From Tropicibacter naphthalenivorans (GTDB lineage Bacteria; Pseudomonadota; Alphaproteobacteria; Rhodobacterales; Rhodobacteraceae): a DNA stretch of 64,000 nt. Below, piece by piece: positions 8,357 through 16,549 of the stretch. The notes below the pieces were generated by a model. It had not been told where the DNA came from, searched no databases, and worked only from the letters and a program-made list of their open reading frames with translations. The translations under genes were made by a program, and so were the position numbers. The DNA lies in contig NZ_FWXX01000001.1 in the NCBI RefSeq assembly GCF_900176475.1, positions 62,001 through 126,000 on the forward strand, given 5' to 3'. Within the stretch, counting starts at the first letter, position 1. Each line of letters opens with the position of its first letter.

Positions 8357-9814
8357 TTAAAAGGCCGCTTCGACGTCGCCCATGCGGACGTAGACGCTTT
8401 TGAGTTGGCTGTAGTGTTCGATGGCCGCCTTCGAGTTTTCGCGCCCGACGCCGGACGCCTTGACCCCGCCAAAGGGCAGTTCCACCGGCGCGTCGTTGTA
8501 GCTGTTGATGAAACACGACCCGGCGCGCAGTTGGCCGATCACGCGATGGGCGCGGCTGATGTCGCGGGTAAAGACCCCGGCGGACAGGCCGAATTCGGTG
8601 GCATTGGCGCGGGCGATGACCTCTGCCTCGTCGTCGAATGTCAGCACCGCCATGACCGGGCCAAAGATTTCCTCGCGGGCGATGGTCATCTCGTCCGTGA
8701 CGTCGGCAAAGACGGTGGGCTGGATGTAAAAGCCCGCGCCTTCGGGCGTCTCGCCCCCGGCGATCAGGGTTGCGCCTTCGGCCTTGCCCTTGGCGATATA
8801 GCCCTCGACGATGTCACGCTGGCGCTGGGACACCATGGGGCCGATGTTGGTGGCCTCGTCCTGCGGGTCGCCCATGACGATCCCGGCCATGCGGCCCTTG
8901 AGGCGCGCAAGGAAGGCGTCCTTGATGCTGGAATGCACAAAGACCCGCGTGCCGTTGGAACAGACCTGGCCCGTCGAGTAAAAATTGCCGTTGATCGCGC
9001 CGCCGACGGCGTTGTCGATCTCTGCGTCTTCGAATACGATCAGCGGGGATTTGCCGCCCAGTTCCATGGTGACGTGCTTCATGCCCTCGGCGGCGGCGGC
9101 ATAGACCTTGCGGCCCGTGGGCACCGATCCGGTGAGCGAGACCTTGTCGACGCGCGGCTCTGTCACCAGCTTGCCGCCCACCGCGCCCATGCCCTGGATC
9201 ACGTTATAAAGCCCCGCTGGTGCGCCCGCCTCGTGCAGGATTTCCGCGACTTTCAGCGCGCAAAGCGGCGTGGTTTCCGACGGTTTAAAGATCATCGCAT
9301 TGCCGCAAGCCAGCGCAGGCGCGCCCTTCCAGCAGGCGATTTGCGTCGGGTAGTTCCACGCGCCGATGCCCACGCACAGGCCCAAAGGCTCGCGCACCGT
9401 ATAGCCCCAGTCGCCGCCCAAGTTGACGTGCTCGCCCGTCAGGCTGCCCGCCAGACCGCCGAAATACTCCAAAGCATCCGCGCCCGAAGTCGCATCGGCC
9501 ACCAGCGTTTCCTGCAAGGGTTTGCCGGTGTCAAAAGTCTCCAAAACAGACAATTCATGGTTGCGCTCGCGCATGATGTCCGCGGCACGGCGCAGCACAC
9601 GGCCCCGCTCTGTCCCGGACATTGCGGCCCACTGAGCCTGCGCGCGGCGGCCCGAGGTGATGGCCGCCTCGATCACCGCATCGGTGGCCGCATAAACGCG
9701 GGCGATGACCTCGCCGGTGGCCGGGTAGATCACCTCGATCAGCTCACCGGCGGTGTCTTCGAGGTAGGCGCCATCGACGAAATGGCTGGCTTTGGGTTGC
9801 GTATCATACGCCAT
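8357..9814 (-). CDS. betB: Betaine aldehyde dehydrogenase
   Basis: An NAD(P)-dependent aldehyde dehydrogenase of 485 residues that converts betaine aldehyde to glycine betaine. The start at 9814 (MAYDTQPK) has AAGGAG seven bases upstream. The catalytic cysteine is Cys285 in GQVCSNGTR, the general-base glutamate is in TMELGGKSP, and the cofactor region includes GSVPTGRKV and [11 protein letters not shown]. The C-terminal region ([13 protein letters not shown]) is typical of the BADH branch. The gene lies between betC and betA in the same operon and carries out the second half of the choline-to-betaine pathway. Confidence 0.97.
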   Translation of the reverse strand: MAYDTQPKASHFVDGAYLEDTAGELIEVIYPATGEVIARVYAATDAVIEAAITSGRRAQAQWAAMSGTERGRVLRRAADIMRERNHELSVLETFDTGKPLQETLVADATSGADALEYFGGLAGSLTGEHVNLGGDWGYTVREPLGLCVGIGAWNYPTQIACWKGAPALACGNAMIFKPSETTPLCALKVAEILHEAGAPAGLYNVIQGMGAVGGKLVTEPRVDKVSLTGSVPTGRKVYAAAAEGMKHVTMELGGKSPLIVFEDAEIDNAVGGAINGNFYSTGQVCSNGTRVFVHSSIKDAFLARLKGRMAGIVMGDPQDEATNIGPMVSQRQRDIVEGYIAKGKAEGATLIAGGETPEGAGFYIQPTVFADVTDEMTIAREEIFGPVMAVLTFDDEAEVIARANATEFGLSAGVFTRDISRAHRVIGQLRAGSCFINSYNDAPVELPFGGVKASGVGRENSKAAIEHYSQLKSVYVRMGDVEAAF

Positions 9815-9880
9815 CAAAAAACTCCTTTCGGGGCGCGGTCCCTGCGGGCGCACCTGAGATTAGTGCGGAACGTCAGAGGG

Positions 9881-11386
9881 TTAATCGCCGCGCGGGAAGC
9901 GCTGGCTTTCCTCGAGATCGTTCAAATCCATGTGGTTGCGCATGTAGCGCTCGGACGCATCGCGCAGCGGCTGGAAGTCCCACGGGAAATAACCGCCCAG
10001 CCGCAACGCCTCGTAGACGACCCAGCGGCGGGCCTGCGATTGCCGCACCTCGGCGTCGAAACGGTCCAGATCCCAGCGGGCATCGGCCAGCGTTTGAAAG
10101 TGTTTCAGCGTCTCGGCATGGGCCGGATCACCCGCGAGGTTCTGCAACTCATGCGGGTCCGCCTCCAGGTCGAACAGCTGTTCGGGGTCCAGCTGACAGC
10201 GGGTGAATTTCCACCGCCCTTCGCGCAGGCACACCATCGGCGCATAAGACGCCTCGGCGGCGTATTCCATCGCCACGGGGGTGGTGCGCGCCTCGCCCTG
10301 CATCTGCGGCACGAGCGACTGCCCCGCCGTCCAAGGCTCCACCTCGGACATATCCACCCCGGCCAAATCGCAGAGCGTCGGGCAGACGTCGATGTTGGAC
10401 ACCGGCTCGGTGACCAAACCGCCCTCGCCCCCCGGCACGGCGATCATCATCGGCACCCGCGACGAGCCCTCAAAGAAGGACATCTTGAACCACAGGCCGC
10501 GCTCGCCCAGCATGTCGCCATGGTCGCTGACAAAGACCACGATCGCCTCTTGGCGGGTGTCTTCGAGCACCTGCAACAGCTCGCCGATCTTATCGTCGAG
10601 GTAACTGATGTTGGCGAAATAGGCGCGGCGCGACCGCTGAATATCGTCTTGCGTGATGTCAAAGTTGCGCCAGTCGTTGGCGTCGAAAATGCGCTTGGAA
10701 TGCGGGTCGTGATCCTTGTAGTCCATGGCGGGGACTTCGGGCAGCAGATGGTCGCAATCCTCGTACAAATCCCAGTACTTACGCCGCGCAACATAGGGGT
10801 CATGCGGGTGGGTAAAGCTGGCCGTCAGGCACCACGGGCGGTCGTCCTTGCCGCGCGCCAGATCATAGAGTTTCATCTTGGCGTTATGGGCGACCTCGTC
10901 GTCATATTCCATCTGGTTGGAAATCTCGGCCACACCGGCGCCGGTCACCGAACCCATGTTGTGATACCACCAGTCGATGCGCTCGCCCGGCTTGCGGTAA
11001 TCGGGGGTCCAGCCGAAATCGGCGGGGTAGATGTCGGTGGTCAGGCGTTCCTCAAAGCCGTGCAGCTGGTCCGGCCCGACAAAGTGCATCTTGCCCGACA
11101 GCGCGGTGTAATAGCCCGCGCGGCGCAGGTGGTGCGCGTAGGTGGGGATGTCGCTGGCGAACTCGGCGGCGTTGTCATAGACGCGGCTGACGCTGGGGAG
11201 TTGCCCCGACATATAGGACGCGCGCCCCGGCGCACACAAAGGCGAAGCGGTATAGGCATTGCGAAACCGGGTCGACCGTGCGGCCAGCGCCTTTAGGTTG
11301 GGCGCGTGCAACCATTCTGCCGGGCCATCGGGAAACAACGTCCCGTTCAACTGGTCCACCATAATGATCAGGATATTCGGTTTCAT
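9881..11386 (-). CDS. betC: Choline-sulfatase
   Basis: A type I sulfatase of 501 residues releasing choline from choline-O-sulfate, an osmolyte made by marine algae and fungi. The formylglycine site is Cys51 in CAPGRASYMSG. Metal-binding stretches are seen at ILIIMVDQ near the start and VFVSDHGDMLGERG in the C-terminal half, and GKMHFVGPDQLHGFE is typical of choline-sulfatases. The ATG at 11386 overlaps the betI stop as ATGA and has GGAGG upstream. The order betI-betC-betB-betA is that known from Sinorhizobium. Confidence 0.96.
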   Translation of the reverse strand: MKPNILIIMVDQLNGTLFPDGPAEWLHAPNLKALAARSTRFRNAYTASPLCAPGRASYMSGQLPSVSRVYDNAAEFASDIPTYAHHLRRAGYYTALSGKMHFVGPDQLHGFEERLTTDIYPADFGWTPDYRKPGERIDWWYHNMGSVTGAGVAEISNQMEYDDEVAHNAKMKLYDLARGKDDRPWCLTASFTHPHDPYVARRKYWDLYEDCDHLLPEVPAMDYKDHDPHSKRIFDANDWRNFDITQDDIQRSRRAYFANISYLDDKIGELLQVLEDTRQEAIVVFVSDHGDMLGERGLWFKMSFFEGSSRVPMMIAVPGGEGGLVTEPVSNIDVCPTLCDLAGVDMSEVEPWTAGQSLVPQMQGEARTTPVAMEYAAEASYAPMVCLREGRWKFTRCQLDPEQLFDLEADPHELQNLAGDPAHAETLKHFQTLADARWDLDRFDAEVRQSQARRWVVYEALRLGGYFPWDFQPLRDASERYMRNHMDLNDLEESQRFPRGD

Positions 11387-11955
11387 TGTGCCTCCGGGGT
11401 TAACAAAGCCTGTGCCACGCTCAGAACCTGCGCCTGAGCATCCCCTATCCCCGCCCCGCCAAGCGCGGCGCGCAGGTACACGCCGTCGATCAGCGCGCCG
11501 AGCGTGTCGGCGGTGGCCTCTGGGGTCGCGGTGCGCCCGCGCAAAGCGTGGATGAGATTGGATCGCAAACGTCCTTGGTAGATGCGCAGCAGGCGGGCCG
11601 CGTCGGGGTCGCGCTGCGCAAGGACGTAAAAGTTCAGCCACGCCGAAATCGTCGCGGGCTGGAAATGGGAAGGGTCGAGGTTGACGGCGATCAACGCCTC
11701 GAGCCGCGCCTCGGGGGCGGCGTCTTGCAGCGCCGCGCGCACGTCTTGGCCGTAGTCGGTCAGGATTTGGCGCATGGCCGCGAGGAAAATCTGCGCCTTG
11801 GAGCCGAAATAATGGTGCGCGAGCGCGCTGGACATCCCGGCGCGTTTGGCGATCTGGCTGACGGTCACGTCAAGCGATCCGGCTTCGCCGATCACTTCGA
11901 TGGTGGCAGCGACCAGCGCCGCCCGTCTGATGGGTTCTTGTCCGACCTTGGGCAT
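11383..11955 (-). CDS. betI: TetR-type repressor of the bet operon
   Basis: A 190-residue regulator. The N-terminal helix-turn-helix (SQIAKRAGMSSALAHHYFGSK, read in two parts around residues 30-50) and the ligand domain motif HFQPATISAWLNFYV are close to BetI of other proteobacteria, which is released from DNA by choline. It is the first gene of the operon and is translationally coupled to betC through ATGA. A strong palindrome lies 15 bases before its start codon, so it almost certainly represses its own operon. Confidence 0.95.
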   Translation of the reverse strand: MPKVGQEPIRRAALVAATIEVIGEAGSLDVTVSQIAKRAGMSSALAHHYFGSKAQIFLAAMRQILTDYGQDVRAALQDAAPEARLEALIAVNLDPSHFQPATISAWLNFYVLAQRDPDAARLLRIYQGRLRSNLIHALRGRTATPEATADTLGALIDGVYLRAALGGAGIGDAQAQVLSVAQALLTPEAQ

Positions 11956-11970
11956 GAATCCGGTTTGAAG

Positions 11971-11994
11971 TTTATTGACTGACGCGTCAATAAA
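11971..11994. promoter_or_regulatory. Probable BetI operator
   Basis: TTTATTGAC (11971-11979) and GTCAATAAA (11986-11994) form a perfect 9-bp inverted repeat with a six-base centre. An inner perfect palindrome, TGACGCGTCA (11980-11989), overlaps it. The position directly before betI and the size fit a TetR-family dimer site. That BetI is the binder is inferred from location. Confidence 0.82.
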
Positions 11995-12068
11995 AATTCA
12001 TCCGGCGCAAACCCGCAGATGCAGGACGCGCCTGTTTAGAGCCCAAAACCGACCTTCAAACGACCGCT

Positions 12069-12266
12069 TTAGATGGCAATCGTGCCCAAAACTTCGTTTT
12101 TCGGCAGTTTTGCGACCTCGATTCCCTCGTCCACCCGGCGCAGGTTGTAGCCGTAACCGCGCATCCGGAACCGCCATTCGGCCTCGGACAGGGTCTTGGC
12201 GCGCTCGTCCAGCAGGAACTCGGCGATTTCCAAAAGGTCGTGTGTGACCTTGTCGTTCGTAAACAT
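12069..12266 (-). CDS. Small conserved-looking protein of unknown function
   Basis: A 65-residue acidic and helical protein (MFTNDKVTHDLLE to VLGTIAI). GAGGGAATGC precedes the ATG at a slightly long distance. The start HDLLEIAEFLLDERAKTLSE looks amphipathic, followed by an aromatic-rich segment, RFRMRGYGYN. I do not recognise a family. The base use and open frame are compatible with a real gene, and it fills the gap between betI and the transporter, which is otherwise empty. Confidence 0.6.
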   Translation of the reverse strand: MFTNDKVTHDLLEIAEFLLDERAKTLSEAEWRFRMRGYGYNLRRVDEGIEVAKLPKNEVLGTIAI

Positions 12267-12375
12267 GTCTGCATTCCCTCGAATTTATCTTTATTTTTCG
12301 AGGGTCCGCGACAATCGGGGCGAAAATGCGCCGAGCGTGGGGAGTTTTCGTGAATCGCGCACAATGCGTGTGAGG

Positions 12376-13275
12376 TTAGACCTTTGTTTCCGAAACCACC
12401 GGAGTGACGCGCCGTTTCAGCACCGCTTCGCGCCAGGTAATGAACACCACCGCCCCAAGGATCACAGAGCCCCCGGCGATGACCCAGGGGTCGACGGATT
12501 CGTCAAAGAACAGCGCGCCGATGGCCACCGACCAGACCAATTGCAGAAAGGTCACCGGCTGCGTCACCGTCACCGGGGCGGCGGCAAAGGCCAAGGTCAT
12601 GGTGAAATGCCCCGCCGTGGCAAAGCAGGCCACGCCGAACAACACCGCCAGCTCGAACGGTGTCGGCCAGACCCAAACCGCGATGGCCAGGGGCGCAAGG
12701 CCAATGGTCACGGTGATCGACAGCATCCCGACGACGACCGAGGCGCTGACCTCGCCCGACAGGATCTTGGCCAAGAGATAGGACACCGCGAACAGCAGCG
12801 CCGTGATCAGCATGGCGAAATGCCCGGCGTCCAGCTCTCGGAACCCCGGACGCAGGATGATCAACGCCCCGACCATGGCGGCGACAATCGCCATGATCCG
12901 CCGCAGCGCCAGTTTCTCGCCAAGGAAAAACACCGCCAGAACAGTGACATACACCGGGTTGAGGTAGTTCATCGCAGTCACTTCGGCAATGGGAATGCGC
13001 GTCATGGCAAAGAACCACAAAACCACGCCGCCCGTGTGCACCAGCCCGCGCAGGCCGAACAGCTTCCACTGGCGCGCGCTTAGCCGCACCGCCCGCATGG
13101 ACCCCCACATGGGGATCAGGAACACAAGGCCAAGCAGATAGCGCAAAAAGGCGCTCTCGCTCGCGGGGATACGCCCACCGCTGAGTTTCACCAGCGCCGT
13201 GACCATGACAAAGCACAGCCCCGTCAGGACCATCCAAAAGACGCCGCGCGCCGGGTTGTGATATTCGCTTTCCAT
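12376..13275 (-). CDS. EamA/DMT family transporter
   Basis: An integral membrane protein of about 299 residues with ten hydrophobic segments arranged as two EamA repeats; the conserved region RIPIAEVTAMNYLNPVY closes the first repeat and VTVTQPVTFLQLVWSV sits in the second. Members of this family export amino acids, metabolites or drugs; the substrate cannot be read from the sequence. The ATG at 13275 was preferred to a TTG two codons earlier. It lies 39 bases after the LysE-type gene on the same strand and may be expressed with it. Confidence 0.9.
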   Translation of the reverse strand: MESEYHNPARGVFWMVLTGLCFVMVTALVKLSGGRIPASESAFLRYLLGLVFLIPMWGSMRAVRLSARQWKLFGLRGLVHTGGVVLWFFAMTRIPIAEVTAMNYLNPVYVTVLAVFFLGEKLALRRIMAIVAAMVGALIILRPGFRELDAGHFAMLITALLFAVSYLLAKILSGEVSASVVVGMLSITVTIGLAPLAIAVWVWPTPFELAVLFGVACFATAGHFTMTLAFAAAPVTVTQPVTFLQLVWSVAIGALFFDESVDPWVIAGGSVILGAVVFITWREAVLKRRVTPVVSETKV

Positions 13276-13314
13276 AACCAAAGGCTTAGCCTGTCTGGCG
13301 GCAGCGGCAAGCGG

Positions 13315-13911
13315 TTAACCCCCCTTCAGCAGCGATAGGGCGATGGCGAACATGGTCAGGCCGATCAACAGGTCAAGAATGCGCCACGCGGCGGGCCGGG
13401 CAAAGACCGGCGCCAGCGCCCGCGCGCCGTAGCCAAGGGTCACGAAAAACACGCCAGAGGCGCTCATCGCCCCGATGGCAAAGGCGAGGCGGTCGTCATA
13501 CCCCGCCGAAATCGCCCCCAGCATCACCACCGTATCAAGGTACACATGCGGGTTCAGCCAGGTCAGCGCGAGGCAGGTCAGCACGGCGCTTTGCCATGTG
13601 CCGGTCTCGCCGCCTGCGGTCAAAGCTTCGCCGCCGCGCCACGCCGACAGCAAGGTGCGCGCGCCGTACCAGATCAGGAAGGCCGCGCCAAACAGACGCA
13701 TCCCCCATTCCAGCCCCGGCACCAACCGCGTCAGCGCGCCAAACCCCGCCACCCCGGCGGCGATCAGCACCGCGTCCGACAGCGCGCAGACCAGCACCAC
13801 CGGCAAGACATGCGCCCGCCGCAGCCCCTGCCGCAGGACAAAGGCGTTCTGCGCACCAATCGCCACGATCAAGCCAAGGCTCAGGGCAAATCCGGCCAGT
13901 GCTGCGTCCAT
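13315..13911 (-). CDS. LysE/ArgO family amino-acid exporter
   Basis: A 198-residue membrane protein with about six hydrophobic helices. The N-terminal signature GLIVAIGAQNAFVLRQGLRR and the loop LTWLNPHVYLDT are characteristic of LysE and ArgO, which export basic amino acids. The start at 13911 is fixed by AGAGGA upstream. It is divergent from an ArgP/LysG-type regulator, the standard partner of this exporter, which supports lysine or arginine export as the role. Confidence 0.93.
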   Translation of the reverse strand: MDAALAGFALSLGLIVAIGAQNAFVLRQGLRRAHVLPVVLVCALSDAVLIAAGVAGFGALTRLVPGLEWGMRLFGAAFLIWYGARTLLSAWRGGEALTAGGETGTWQSAVLTCLALTWLNPHVYLDTVVMLGAISAGYDDRLAFAIGAMSASGVFFVTLGYGARALAPVFARPAAWRILDLLIGLTMFAIALSLLKGG

Positions 13912-13960
13912 CGTTTGTTCCTCTTTTACGTCTTGCCAAGGGATTAGCCGCTGACGCATC

Positions 13961-13985
13961 CTAAGCCAAATTCATCTGGCTAAAC
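13961..13985. promoter_or_regulatory. Possible ArgP-type binding site between exporter and regulator
   Basis: The 91-base divergent gap holds AGCCA (13964-13968) and TGGCT (13977-13981) as a short inverted repeat with an eight-base spacer, near the regulator start. LysR-type regulators usually bind interrupted dyads in such gaps. The match is short, so this is tentative. Confidence 0.35.
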
Positions 13986-14002
13986 CTGATTAAGAATAGC
14001 TA

Positions 14003-14869
14003 ATGCGCTACGACCCTGCCCAACTGGCCGCTTTGGAGGCGGTGCTGCGCCTTGGGGCGTTCGATCTGGCGGCAGCGGAGCTGGGGGTGACGCCCTCTGC
14101 GATCTCGCAGCGGATACGCGCGTTGGAGGATCGGACCGGCGCGCCCTTGATCCTGCGCGGGCCGCCCGCGACCCCCACCGCCACCGGCGCGCGGCTGGCG
14201 CGGCACGCGCAGGAACTGGCCTTGCTGGACGCCGCCCTTGCCCGCGATCTGGGCGAGACGACGCAGACCCACCTGCGGGTCGCCATCAATGCCGACAGTT
14301 TGGACACCTGGGCCATTCCGGCCCTAGCGCGCACATCCTATCTATTTGATATCGTTGTCGAAGATGAAAGCGTTTCCGACCAGCGCCTGCGCAGCGGCGA
14401 TGTGGTCGCCGCCATCACCAGCCGCGATACGCCAGTGCAGGGCTGCGATGTGATCCCGTTGGGGCAGCTGCCCTATGTGGCCACCTGTAGCCCCGATTTC
14501 CATGCCCGGCATTTCGCGGATGGCGTCACACCCGAGGCGCTGAAAACCGCGCCAATGCTGGATTTTTCCGGCAAGGACGTGCTGCAAAGGACGTGGCTGC
14601 GCGCTGTCACCGGGCAAACGCTTGCCCCGCCGACCCATCACCTGCCCTCGACCTTGGGCTTTGTCCTCGCCAGCCTGGCCGGCCTTGGCTGGGGGCTGAA
14701 CCCGCGCCCGATGGTGGACCGCCACCTAAGCTCCGGCGCGCTGATCGCGATGCGGCCAGATCACACCCACAGCGTGCCGCTGTACTGGCAGGTGCGTAGC
14801 CTCATGGCTCCGGCCCTGCGCCCGCTGACCCGCGCCCTACGCCGCGCCGCCCGCGACAGCCTGCGCTAA
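14003..14869 (+). CDS. argP: LysR-type regulator, ArgP/LysG-like
   Basis: A 288-residue transcription factor. The winged helix-turn-helix (AAAELGVTPSAISQRIRALED) occupies about residues 20-42. The effector domain contains the ArgP-like phrases INADSLDTWAIPAL and GDVVAAITSRDTPVQGC. It is divergent from the LysE/ArgO exporter, which it likely activates in response to lysine or arginine. No clear ribosome site precedes the ATG. A strong bidirectional terminator follows. Confidence 0.9.
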   Translation: MRYDPAQLAALEAVLRLGAFDLAAAELGVTPSAISQRIRALEDRTGAPLILRGPPATPTATGARLARHAQELALLDAALARDLGETTQTHLRVAINADSLDTWAIPALARTSYLFDIVVEDESVSDQRLRSGDVVAAITSRDTPVQGCDVIPLGQLPYVATCSPDFHARHFADGVTPEALKTAPMLDFSGKDVLQRTWLRAVTGQTLAPPTHHLPSTLGFVLASLAGLGWGLNPRPMVDRHLSSGALIAMRPDHTHSVPLYWQVRSLMAPALRPLTRALRRAARDSLR

Positions 14870-14874
14870 ACGCA

Positions 14875-14914
14875 AAAAGGCGGGCCGATCCGCCAAGGGA
14901 AAGGCCCGCCTTTT
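14875..14914. terminator. Bidirectional intrinsic terminator
   Basis: AAAAGGCGGGCC (14875-14886) and GGCCCGCCTTTT (14903-14914) are perfect 12-bp complements with A and T tails on both sides. The element separates the convergent argP-like and yebC genes. Confidence 0.92.
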
Positions 14915-14932
14915 CATACCGTTAGACCAAAC

Positions 14933-15682
14933 TCAGGAGTTTTCCAGAGCCGCCATAACCTCGTCCGAGGCTTCGAAGTTGGTGGTCACGCGCTGCACGT
15001 CGTCGTCGTCTTCGAGGGCGTCGACCAGCTTCATCAGGGTCTGCATCGCGTCCAGATCCAGCTCTGTGGTGGTGGTCGGTTTCCAGATCAGCTTGGTCGA
15101 CTCGGATTCGCCCAGCTCTGCCTCAAGGCCCGTCGCCACATCGTTCAGATCGGTGTCGGCGCAGTAGATCGTGTGGCCATCCTCGGACGATTCCACATCC
15201 TCCGCGCCCGCCTCGATCGCCGCCATCATCACCGTGTCCGCATCGCCAACCGACGCCGGATAGGTGATCTCGCCCTTGCGTTCGAACATGAAGCCGACAG
15301 AGCCGGTTTCGCCCAAGTTGCCGCCGTTCTTGGTAAAGGTCGAGCGCACGGTGGACGCGGTGCGGTTGCGGTTGTCGGTCATCGCCTCGACGATCACCGC
15401 CACGCCATTGGGGCCGTAGCCCTCGTAGCGGATTTCTTCGTAATCCTCGCCCTCGCCACCGATGGCCTTTTTGATGGCGCGTTCAATGTTGTCCTTGGGC
15501 ATGGACTGGCCCTTGGCTTCCTTGACTGCCAAACGCAGGCGCGGGTTCTTGTCCGGGTCGGGATCGCCCATCTTGGCCGCGATGGTGATTTCCTTGGAAA
15601 GCTTCGAGAACACCTTGGCGCGGATCTTGTCCTGACGGCCTTTGCGGTGCTGAATATTCGCCCATTTTGAGTGGCCAGCCAT
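14933..15682 (-). CDS. yebC: YebC/PmpR family regulator or translation factor
   Basis: A 249-residue protein starting with the invariant [15 protein letters not shown]. The acidic C-terminal domain ends in [13 protein letters not shown], also standard. YebC proteins have been described both as DNA-binding regulators and as ribosome-associated factors easing proline stretches; which applies here is not visible. In many alphaproteobacteria yebC is close to a YmdB-type phosphoesterase, as here (about 3.6 kb away on the same strand). Confidence 0.96.
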   Translation of the reverse strand: MAGHSKWANIQHRKGRQDKIRAKVFSKLSKEITIAAKMGDPDPDKNPRLRLAVKEAKGQSMPKDNIERAIKKAIGGEGEDYEEIRYEGYGPNGVAVIVEAMTDNRNRTASTVRSTFTKNGGNLGETGSVGFMFERKGEITYPASVGDADTVMMAAIEAGAEDVESSEDGHTIYCADTDLNDVATGLEAELGESESTKLIWKPTTTTELDLDAMQTLMKLVDALEDDDDVQRVTTNFEASDEVMAALENS

Positions 15683-15814
15683 GGCACGCTCCCCTTTACG
15701 TCACATCTGTTTGCGCCTCTATAGGGCATGGGCCGGGGTCTTGCCAAGAGCGGCTGCGGCCTGCGACATGGGCGGCCCTTTCCCTTTGCGGCAAGGCGCG
15801 GTAGCGGTAGCGGC

Positions 15815-16549
15815 ATGAGCCGTTTTCTGATCCTACAGCTGCGCCCCGAAACCGAGGCCAGCGATGATGAATTCCAAGCGATCCTGACCAAGGGCGGGCT
15901 GACCGAGGCGCAGACCCACCGCATCCGGCTGGATTGTGAACCGCTGCCCGAAGGCCTGAACCCTGCCGATTACGCCGGGGTGATTGTCGGCGGCGGTCCG
16001 GGCTGTGTCTCGGACGACCCCGCCACCAAGGATCCGGTCGAGGCGCGGATCGAAGCCGCCTGCCTGTCGCTCATGCCGACAATCACCGCGCAGGACATCC
16101 CCTTTATGGGGTGTTGCTATGGCATCGGCATTCTGGCGCATCACCTTGGGGCCGAGGTGTCGAAACGTCGATACGGCGAGCCGGTGGGGCCGACCACTTG
16201 CGTGAAAACGCCCCAAGGCGCGGCGGATCCGCTGCTGGCCGATCTGCCCGAGCGCTTTGACGCCTTTGTCGGCCACAAGGAAGCGGTCCAAGAGCTGCCG
16301 AACGGCGCGGTGCACCTGCTGGACGCCGCCCCCTGCCCGTTCCAGATGATCCGCTATGGGCAAAACGTCTATGCCACGCAGTTCCACCCCGAGGCGGACG
16401 CGCAAGGCTTTGAGACGCGCATTCGCATCTATAAGGACAAGGGGTACTTCCCGCCCGAGACCGCGCAGGACTTGATCGACATGTGCCGCGCCGCCGATGT
16501 GACCTGGCCCGAGCGGATCCTGTCCGCCTTTGTCCAGCGCTACGCCTAA
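15815..16549 (+). CDS. Class I glutamine amidotransferase (GMP synthase-like)
   Basis: A 244-residue stand-alone amidotransferase domain. The nucleophile elbow is GCCYG, with Cys101 as nucleophile by the GxCxG rule; the catalytic histidine-glutamate pair is in TQFHPEAD. The oxyanion-region motif VGGGPGCVSD is present. The start at 15815 gives a compact N-terminus; the frame is open upstream without a good start. The synthase partner is unknown. Its stop overlaps the stop of the convergent SLC13 gene. Confidence 0.87.
   Translation: MSRFLILQLRPETEASDDEFQAILTKGGLTEAQTHRIRLDCEPLPEGLNPADYAGVIVGGGPGCVSDDPATKDPVEARIEAACLSLMPTITAQDIPFMGCCYGIGILAHHLGAEVSKRRYGEPVGPTTCVKTPQGAADPLLADLPERFDAFVGHKEAVQELPNGAVHLLDAAPCPFQMIRYGQNVYATQFHPEADAQGFETRIRIYKDKGYFPPETAQDLIDMCRAADVTWPERILSAFVQRYA

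Noticed and set aside
6758-11296. Plus-strand open frame of about 1,500 codons opposite betA, betB and betC
   Set aside because: It is the mirror of three well-conserved genes in G+C-rich DNA; the translation is rich in R, H and G with no domain, and the minus strand fully explains the region.
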